Part shown: in pieces, positions 58,574-64,000 of the stretch
How positions within the stretch are numbered: position 1 is the stretch's first letter
Layout of the letters: every line of letters begins with the position of its first letter
Origin: CAVVUC01 sp963751395
GTDB lineage: Bacteria > Verrucomicrobiota > Verrucomicrobiia > Chthoniobacterales > Chthoniobacteraceae
DNA: 64,000 nucleotides
Assembly: GCA_963751395.1 (NCBI GenBank)
Contig: CAVVUC010000004.1
Location: forward strand, 558,001 to 622,000
Direction of reading: 5' to 3'
The notes under the pieces: model-generated
What the model saw: the letters and a program-made list of their open reading frames with translations, nothing else
Database searches by the model: none
What the model was told of the DNA's origin: nothing
Translations under genes and position numbers: made by a program

Positions 58574-59755
58574 ATGAACAAGGACATCATCATTGCCGGC
58601 AGCGTCCGGACTCCGCTCGGCGCTTTCTGCGGTGCTTTCGCCGATGTTTCAGCAGTCGAACTCGGCAAGACAGCCGTGAAAGCAGCCGTGGCGAGGTCCG
58701 GCGTGAAACCGGAAGAAGTGCAGGAGCTTTTCGTTGGGAATATTCTCAGCGGAGCGCTCCGGCCAAACGCCGCGCGCCAGATCGGTGTCGGGGCCGGACT
58801 CCCACTGGGGGTTCCCGCCACAACAGTCAACGTGCTCTGCGCGTCCGGCATGAAAGCAATCGTGCTCGCTGCGCAGGCCATCCAGGCGGGCGACATCGAG
58901 GTCGCGGTCGCGGGAGGAATCGAAAACATGACCCGCGCCCCCTACTTGCTGGAAAAGGCCCGCACGGGCTACCGGCTGGGGCACGGGGAGATATTCGACT
59001 CGATGCTTCGCGACGCGTTGCTCGATGCGTTCGACGGCCAGCACATGGGCGTCTGCGCCGACAAGGCCGCCGCAAAATACGGCTTCACCCGCGAGCAGCA
59101 GGACGACTACGCAATCGAGAGTTACAAGCGGGCGATCAAGGCCGACACCGATGGCACTTTCGCGCGCGAAATCGCTCCCGTGGAAATCGCGGGTCGCAAA
59201 GGCAAGGTGACCATCGTCGATCACGACGAGGAGCCCGCCCGTTTCAACGAGGAGAAGTTCCGGGCGCTTTCACCGGCGTTCAGCAAAGACGGCACCGTGA
59301 CAGCCGGCAACGCATCCAGCATCAATGATGGTGCGGCTGCGGTCGTCGTCGCGTCCGCCGAAAAAGCGAAACAGCTCGGCCTCAACGTCGAAGCCCGCAT
59401 GCTCGGTTACTCGATGTACGCGCGCGAGCCGGAGTGGTTCACGCTGGCGCCCATCGGCGCGATCGACAAGCTGCTGAGGCAAGTCGGCTGGAGCGTCAAA
59501 GACGCGGACCTCTTCGAACTGAACGAGGCGTTCTCAGTTGTCCCGATGGCTGCGATGAAAGACCTCGGCATTCCTCACGACAAACTCAACGTCCACGGCG
59601 GCGCAGTGTGCCTCGGGCATCCGATCGGAGCCAGCGGCGCGCGCATTGTCGCGACGTTGATCAACGCGCTGAAGACACAAGGCAGGAAGAAGGGCGTTGC
59701 GGCCCTTTGTGTCGGAGGCGGAATGGGAATCGCAATGGCGATCGAACTCGTCTAA
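58574..59755 (+). CDS. phaA: Acetyl-CoA C-acetyltransferase (beta-ketothiolase)
   Basis: 393 residues. Condenses two acetyl-CoA to acetoacetyl-CoA, the first step of PHA synthesis. The acyl-enzyme cysteine is C89 in TTVNVLCASGMKAIVLAAQA. The second catalytic pair is visible in HGGAVCLGHPIGASGARIVA (His) and VAALCVGGGMGIAMAIEL (Cys). The start IIIAGSVRTPLGAFCGAFAD is typical, and the length is exactly that of biosynthetic thiolases. It lies between the phasin and phaE genes on the same strand and is probably co-transcribed with phaE and phaC. Confidence 0.95.
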   Translation: MNKDIIIAGSVRTPLGAFCGAFADVSAVELGKTAVKAAVARSGVKPEEVQELFVGNILSGALRPNAARQIGVGAGLPLGVPATTVNVLCASGMKAIVLAAQAIQAGDIEVAVAGGIENMTRAPYLLEKARTGYRLGHGEIFDSMLRDALLDAFDGQHMGVCADKAAAKYGFTREQQDDYAIESYKRAIKADTDGTFAREIAPVEIAGRKGKVTIVDHDEEPARFNEEKFRALSPAFSKDGTVTAGNASSINDGAAAVVVASAEKAKQLGLNVEARMLGYSMYAREPEWFTLAPIGAIDKLLRQVGWSVKDADLFELNEAFSVVPMAAMKDLGIPHDKLNVHGGAVCLGHPIGASGARIVATLINALKTQGRKKGVAALCVGGGMGIAMAIELV

Positions 59756-59833
59756 CCAGCTTTCGACCCGGGCGGCCTGCAAAACCGCCCCGGGCCGGAG
59801 CCAACCACAACAACTTTAGAAAGACCAAAGATC

Positions 59834-60361
59834 ATGGACGACAACATGAAAAAGACATTTGAACAGGCGGCCGGATTCCAGAAGCTCTGGATGGACTCGT
59901 TCGCCAACATGAGCGGCGTCTGGTCGCAATACTCGCCCGGCAATCCGCCGCCCGAGGAGATTCGCAAAATGCGGGGCGGCATGTTGAAAGTGCTTTCCCA
60001 GACATGGGACGACTTCATGCGGACGCCGCAGTTCATGGAAATGATGAAGGCGTCGCTCAACGGCGCGCTCGATCTGAAAAAGATGGCGAGCGAAGGCATG
60101 AGCCGCATGCACGATCAGTTCGAGACCCCTGACAAGGAAGACATCAACGGCATCCTGCTGGCCATCCGCCACGTCGAGCGCCGGCTTCTCGACCGTCTGG
60201 AGGGAATCGATGACCGTGTCATGAACCTCGACGAGCGCATGAGCAAAGTCGATGCGCGCCTCACAAAGCTCGACGACCGGATCGGCGGGCTTGAGGAAGA
60301 ATTGGAAGAACAACCCGCGGCACCCGCAGCGCGCAAGCGCAAAGCGGCTACCAAACGCTAA
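59834..60361 (+). CDS. phaE: Class III PHA synthase subunit PhaE
   Basis: 175 residues, helical. An N-terminal region (KKTFEQAAGFQKLWMDSFAN) is followed by the conserved PhaE segment KMRGGMLKVLSQTWDDFMRT and PQFMEMMKASLNGALDLKKM. A coiled coil (RRLLDRLEGIDDRVMNLDER) and a Lys/Arg-rich end (ARKRKAATKR) close the protein. It is about half the length of the longer PhaE proteins of purple sulfur bacteria, but similar in size to short forms. It lies 9 bp upstream of phaC, so the two subunits are made together. It activates and stabilises the PhaC catalytic subunit. Confidence 0.88.
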   Translation: MDDNMKKTFEQAAGFQKLWMDSFANMSGVWSQYSPGNPPPEEIRKMRGGMLKVLSQTWDDFMRTPQFMEMMKASLNGALDLKKMASEGMSRMHDQFETPDKEDINGILLAIRHVERRLLDRLEGIDDRVMNLDERMSKVDARLTKLDDRIGGLEEELEEQPAAPAARKRKAATKR

Positions 60362-60370
60362 CCTGACACA

Positions 60371-61477
60371 ATGAGCACTCCTATCATGAATGACAAAACT
60401 GGATTCTCGGCGGACTGGGAGGCCTGGCAGGACTCCTTCATCAACGAAACCTTCACCAACCTGCGGCGGCTGACGAGCATTCCGTTTCTGCCGGAAAAAA
60501 TGGAGCGGGTCCGGAAAGGCGTCACTCCTCGTGAAATTGTTTACGAGGAGGACCGCCTCAAAGTTTACCGCTACATCGGAGAAGGTGAGATCAAATACAA
60601 GACGCCGCTCTGCTTCGTGTTCGCGCTGGTCAACCGGCCTTACATCATGGACCTCAAGGAAGGCCGGAGCATCGTCGCGCATTTCGTCAACGCCGGCTTC
60701 GATTGCTACCTCGTTGACTGGGGCACGCCGACGAAAGCCGAGCGCTTCCTCACCACCGACGATTACGTCAACGGTTACATCGACAACGTGGTCGATTACC
60801 TCTGCGAGCGCACCGGCGCGGACAAGGTCACCATCCTTGGCTACTGCATGGGCGGCACGCTGAGCACGATGTACACGGCGCTGCATCAGGAGAAGGTGCG
60901 CAACCTCATCCTGCTCGCGACCGGCATCGACTTCGCCACGCGCGAGGGACTGATCAACATGTGGACCGATCCGCGCTACTTCGACGTGGACAAGTTCGTG
61001 GACGCGATGGGCAACATCCCGGCGGAGTTCCTGCAAACGGCGTTCCTCATGCTGAAGCCGGTGGCGAACCTGATCGAGAAGCCGATCAACCTCATCGAAA
61101 ACGTCCACAACGACGCCTTCGTCGAGGATTACCTCTACATGGAGACATGGCTGAACGACAACATCCCGGTGCCCGGCGAGGTCTATCGCGAGTTCGCGAA
61201 GTATCTCTTCCAGCAAAACCTGCTGACGAAAAACCGGATGCCGGTCGGCAAGCACATCGTCGATCTTAGGAAGATCACCTGTCCGCTGCTGAACCTGATG
61301 GCGAAGAACGACGACCTTGTGCCGTGTGCGCAGACGGAGCCGCTGAACGACCTCGTGAGCTCGAAGGACAATGAGAAAATCGTCTGGCCCGCGGGCCACA
61401 TAGGGCTTGCAGTCAGCGGCAGGGCCCAGAAAGAATTGTGGCCGCGCGCAGTCGAATGGCTCGCGAAGCGCTCGTAG
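60371..61477 (+). CDS. phaC: Class III poly(3-hydroxyalkanoate) synthase subunit PhaC
   Basis: 368 residues, the short class III size. Alpha/beta-hydrolase fold that polymerises (R)-3-hydroxyacyl-CoA. The nucleophile cysteine is C159 in the lipase-like box GYCMGG. The catalytic aspartate lies in NLMAKNDDLVPCAQTEPLND (about residue 314) and the histidine is H343 in WPAGHIGLAVSG. Other conserved segments are LCFVFALVNRPYIMDLKEG and DCYLVDWGTP. It follows phaE by 9 bp and precedes an acyl-CoA carboxylase operon by 80 bp. Acts at the surface of the storage granule. Confidence 0.95.
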   Translation: MSTPIMNDKTGFSADWEAWQDSFINETFTNLRRLTSIPFLPEKMERVRKGVTPREIVYEEDRLKVYRYIGEGEIKYKTPLCFVFALVNRPYIMDLKEGRSIVAHFVNAGFDCYLVDWGTPTKAERFLTTDDYVNGYIDNVVDYLCERTGADKVTILGYCMGGTLSTMYTALHQEKVRNLILLATGIDFATREGLINMWTDPRYFDVDKFVDAMGNIPAEFLQTAFLMLKPVANLIEKPINLIENVHNDAFVEDYLYMETWLNDNIPVPGEVYREFAKYLFQQNLLTKNRMPVGKHIVDLRKITCPLLNLMAKNDDLVPCAQTEPLNDLVSSKDNEKIVWPAGHIGLAVSGRAQKELWPRAVEWLAKRS

Positions 61478-61557
61478 TAAGAGCGCGAACCGTCGCGGGT
61501 GCCGGGCAGGCTCGCGACGGGAACCAATGCCCGTAAGTAATAGACTGGACCTTGCGA

Positions 61558-63105
61558 ATGAGCGACAATCCCCCACCTGATCCAAAGATCGCGCAGCTCC
61601 GGGCCATGAAAGCGCAGGCCCGGCTGGGAGGCGGCGAAAAACGCATTGCGGCTCACAAGGCGAAAGGAAAGCTGACCGCGCGTGAACGCATTGAGCTGCT
61701 GCTCGACGAGGGTTTCCACGAGATCGACATGTTTGTCACGACCGGCAACGGCGCGACCGATGCCACGCTCGGCGACGGTGTCGTGGCCGGTCACGGCACG
61801 ATCGACGGGCGTCTCGTGTATGTCTTCTCGCAGGACTTCACTGTTCATGGCGGAAGCCTCGCGCCGGGCCACGCGAGCAAGATCACGAAGATCATGGACC
61901 TCGCGATGAAAAATGGCGCGCCGGTGATCGGGCTGAACGACTCGGGCGGCGCGCGAATCCAGGAAGGCGTCGAGAGCCTCGCTGGCTACGCCGACATTTT
62001 CCTTCGCAACGTGATGGCAAGCGGAGTCGTGCCGCAGATTTCCTGCATCCTCGGCCCGTGCGCGGGCGGGGCGGTTTACTCGCCGGCAATCACCGATTTC
62101 GTGCTCATGGCGCAGGACAGCAGTTACATGTTCGTTACCGGCCCGGAGGTCGTGCGCTCCGTGACGAACGAGGAAGTGACCGCCGAAGAACTCGGCGGCG
62201 CGGCCACGCACAACGAACTGAGCGGCGTCGCGCATTTCTCCGCTGAATCCGAACAGCACGTGCTGCTGCTCGTGCGCGAGCTGCTCGGCTACCTCCCATC
62301 GAACAACGCCGAGGATCCGCCCCGTCGGGAATGCGAGGACGACCCGCTGCGCACGGAGGCGACGCTCGACACGCTGATCCCGGAGAACTCGAACAAGCCT
62401 TACGACATGCACGAGGTCATTCGCGCGGTCGTGGACGACGGGCAGTTCCTCGAAGTGCAGGCGCATTTCGCGGGGAACATCCTCGTCGGCTTCGCGCGTT
62501 TCAACGGCCGGAGCGTCGGCATCGTGGCGAACCAGCCGCAGGTTCTCGCGGGCGTGCTCGACATCAACTCCTCGACCAAGGCCGCGCGCTTCGTGCGGTT
62601 CTGCGACGCCTTTAACATCCCGCTCGTGACCCTCGTCGATGTGCCCGGCTTCCTGCCAGGCGTCGGACAGGAGCACGGCGGCATCATCCGCCACGGCGCG
62701 AAACTGCTCTACGCGTATGCCGAAGCCACGGTTCCGAAAGTCACCGTCATCACCCGCAAGGCGTATGGCGGCGCGTATGACGTGATGAGCAGCAAGCACA
62801 TTCGCGGCGATCTGAATTTCGCATGGCCCGCCGCCGAGATCGCGGTGATGGGACCGGAAGGCGCAATCAACATTCTGAAAAGGAAGGAACTCGCCGAGGC
62901 CAAAGACCCCGCCGCTCTCCGCGCGCAGCTCGTGGCCGAATACCGCGAGCGTTTCGCCAATCCCTACGTCGCCGCTTCGCTCGGATTCATTGACGACGTG
63001 ATCGAGCCGAGCCAGACGCGGCCGCGCGTCATCAACGCGCTCGAGATGCTCCAGAACAAACGCGACCGCAACCCGCCGAAAAAGCACGGCAACATTCCGC
63101 TTTAA
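61558..63105 (+). CDS. pccB: Acyl-CoA carboxylase beta (carboxyltransferase) subunit, propionyl-CoA carboxylase-like
   Basis: 515 residues. Transfers the carboxyl group from carboxybiotin to an acyl-CoA. Signature motifs are AHKAKGKLTARERIELLLDE, DSGGARIQEGVESLAGYADI, the oxyanion loop CILGPCAGGAVYSPAI, GGAATHNELSGVAHF and, in the C-terminal half, LVDVPGFLPGVGQEHGGIIR and RKAYGGAYDVMSSKHI. Length and motifs fit PccB-type subunits; propionyl-CoA is the likely substrate but acetyl-CoA cannot be excluded. The ATG at 61558 is preferred over a TTG two codons earlier. The biotin carboxylase gene starts 6 bp downstream, so the subunits are co-translated from one mRNA. Confidence 0.93.
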   Translation: MSDNPPPDPKIAQLRAMKAQARLGGGEKRIAAHKAKGKLTARERIELLLDEGFHEIDMFVTTGNGATDATLGDGVVAGHGTIDGRLVYVFSQDFTVHGGSLAPGHASKITKIMDLAMKNGAPVIGLNDSGGARIQEGVESLAGYADIFLRNVMASGVVPQISCILGPCAGGAVYSPAITDFVLMAQDSSYMFVTGPEVVRSVTNEEVTAEELGGAATHNELSGVAHFSAESEQHVLLLVRELLGYLPSNNAEDPPRRECEDDPLRTEATLDTLIPENSNKPYDMHEVIRAVVDDGQFLEVQAHFAGNILVGFARFNGRSVGIVANQPQVLAGVLDINSSTKAARFVRFCDAFNIPLVTLVDVPGFLPGVGQEHGGIIRHGAKLLYAYAEATVPKVTVITRKAYGGAYDVMSSKHIRGDLNFAWPAAEIAVMGPEGAINILKRKELAEAKDPAALRAQLVAEYRERFANPYVAASLGFIDDVIEPSQTRPRVINALEMLQNKRDRNPPKKHGNIPL

Positions 63106-63111
63106 CCGGCC

Positions 63112-64000
63112 ATGTTGAAGATCACAAAAGTGCTTATCGCAAACCGGGGGGAAATCGCCTGCCGGATCGTGCGAGCCTGTAACGAACTCGGATGCGCGAC
63201 GGTCGCCGTTTACTCCGAGGCCGATCGCAACCAGCCGCACGTGCGCATGGCCGACGAAGCGTATCCGATCGGCCCGTCGTCGGCGCGCGACAGCTACCTG
63301 CGGCTCGACAAGCTGATCGAGGTCGCGAAAAAATCGGGCGCGGATGCGGTCCATCCCGGCTACGGATTTCTTGCCGAGAGTTGCGAAGCCGCCGAGGCGT
63401 TCGAGGCGGAGGGCGTGATCTGGATAGGACCGCCGGCAAACGCGATTCGTTTGATGGGCGACAAGCTCACCGCGCGCGCGACGGTTGCCGCCGCCGGGCT
63501 GCCGCTCGTTCCAGGCACCGGCAAGACGGAAAAAATGAGCGACGACGAACTCGTCGCATCCGCGCCGTCGATTGGGTTTCCGCTTCTCGTCAAAGCCGCC
63601 GCCGGCGGCGGAGGCAAAGGCATGCGAATCATCCGCAACCCGGAGGATTTGCGCGAGGGAATCCGCGTCGCGCGGCTCGAAGCGGACGCCTCGTTCGGCG
63701 ATGATCGCGTCTATATCGAACGCCTCATCACCAACGCGCGGCACATCGAGATCCAGGTGCTCGGCGACCAGCACGGCAACCTCATTCACCTCGGCGAGCG
63801 CGACTGCTCGATCCAGCGCCGCCATCAAAAGCTCATCGAGGAATGCCCGTCGCCCGTCATCACTCCCGAGCTGCGACATGAGATGGGAGCGGCTGCGGTG
63901 AAGATCGCGGCAGCCGTCGGCTATTACTCGGCGGGCACGGTCGAGTTCGTGCTCGACAACGACACGCACGACTATTTTTTCCTCGAAATGAACACGCGCC
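63112..64000 (+). CDS. Biotin carboxylase (alpha) subunit of acyl-CoA carboxylase, 3' truncated by window edge
   Basis: About 296 residues are visible and the frame is open to the last base. ATP-dependent carboxylation of biotin. Conserved stretches include KVLIANRGEIACRIVRACNE, ADAVHPGYGFLAESCEAAEA, the ATP-grasp glycine-rich loop LVKAAAGGGGKGMRIIR, VLGDQHGNLIHLGERDCSIQ, RRHQKLIEECPSP and TVEFVLDNDTHDYFFLEMNT. The carboxylase C-terminal domain and any biotin carrier lie beyond the window, so it is unknown whether this is a full PccA or a separate AccC. It follows pccB by 6 bp. Confidence 0.95.
   Translation, partial: MLKITKVLIANRGEIACRIVRACNELGCATVAVYSEADRNQPHVRMADEAYPIGPSSARDSYLRLDKLIEVAKKSGADAVHPGYGFLAESCEAAEAFEAEGVIWIGPPANAIRLMGDKLTARATVAAAGLPLVPGTGKTEKMSDDELVASAPSIGFPLLVKAAAGGGGKGMRIIRNPEDLREGIRVARLEADASFGDDRVYIERLITNARHIEIQVLGDQHGNLIHLGERDCSIQRRHQKLIEECPSPVITPELRHEMGAAAVKIAAAVGYYSAGTVEFVLDNDTHDYFFLEMNTR

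Noticed and set aside
61183..63969. 928-codon minus-strand open frame across phaC, pccB and the biotin carboxylase gene
   Set aside because: It crosses three clearly coding genes on the other strand and has no recognisable domain.
1..64000. tRNA, rRNA or tmRNA genes
   Set aside because: No T-loop (GGTTCRA) with matching acceptor stems and no conserved rRNA stretches were seen on either strand by reading; a covariance-model search was not possible.

Overview
This 64 kb, GC-rich window looks like a chromosomal contig from a Verrucomicrobiota bacterium, probably close to Chthoniobacterales. The evidence is the mix of families: a TIGR04073-type exosortase-associated protein, a DUF5703 glycosidase-like protein, a GH74 xyloglucanase, an ExbB/ExbD/ExbD operon ending in a SAM-PA14 membrane protein, large secreted choice-of-anchor proteins and many interspersed palindromic repeats. 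No rRNA, tRNA, CRISPR array or phage block was seen. The lineage call is inference from gene content only.

Layout. 0-6.5 kb: 3' part of aroF, mscL and a 1698-residue FHA - coiled coil - receiver protein. 6.5-12.7 kb: a heavy-metal RND efflux locus (Cys/His-rich small protein, CzcC, CzcB, CzcA). 12.8-20.6 kb, minus strand: an envelope operon TPR - TPR - ExbB - ExbD - ExbD - SAM/PA14. 20.6-26.0 kb, minus strand: two polysaccharide-degradation proteins. 26-35 kb: TerC, the TIGR04073 protein, an RlmD/TrmA-type rRNA methyltransferase, an aldo/keto reductase, a small Fe-S assembly operon (DUF1858-rhodanese, IscU-like, SufT), an HTH-metallo-beta-lactamase fusion, an outer-membrane protein and TPR proteins. 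35-46 kb: an accessory block with very large secreted proteins, a SUMF1/FGE-like protein whose C-terminus resembles the variable region of a diversity-generating retroelement, three 150-bp inverted-repeat elements flanking a REP-associated tyrosine transposase, and a secreted lipase-like protein. 45.8-50.5 kb: serine hydrolase, LAB_N protein and a ketosynthase pair (one catalytic, one chain-length-factor-like). 50.5-54 kb: malic enzyme and a succinate/acetyl CoA-transferase. 54-61.5 kb: a full class III polyhydroxyalkanoate (PHA) locus (phaB, SDR, phaR, ABC1 kinase-like, phasin, phaA, phaE, phaC), followed by the acyl-CoA carboxylase beta subunit and the start of the biotin carboxylase subunit at the window edge.

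How the parts fit. Malic enzyme, CoA-transferase, thiolase, reductase, PHA synthase and acyl-CoA carboxylase form a carbon-storage neighbourhood around acetyl-, acetoacetyl- and propionyl-CoA. A shared motif (TTTTGTGCAANNGC) lies upstream of phaR and of the phasin gene and is a candidate PhaR operator. The ExbBD operon probably energises an envelope process that uses the TPR and PA14 proteins.

Two features cut across the window. First, six apparent frameshifts break four otherwise normal genes (czcA twice, the first TPR gene, the DUF5703 gene twice, phaR). Every one fits a single extra base, so residual sequencing or assembly insertions are the simplest explanation, although true decay cannot be excluded. 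Second, the intergenic space carries at least five unrelated palindrome or repeat families. The strongest leads for new biology are the possible remote retroelement target at 39.6-40.8 kb, the RAYT/inverted-repeat set next to it, the 63-bp direct repeats bracketing that block, and the ExbBDD-TPR-SAM/PA14 operon.
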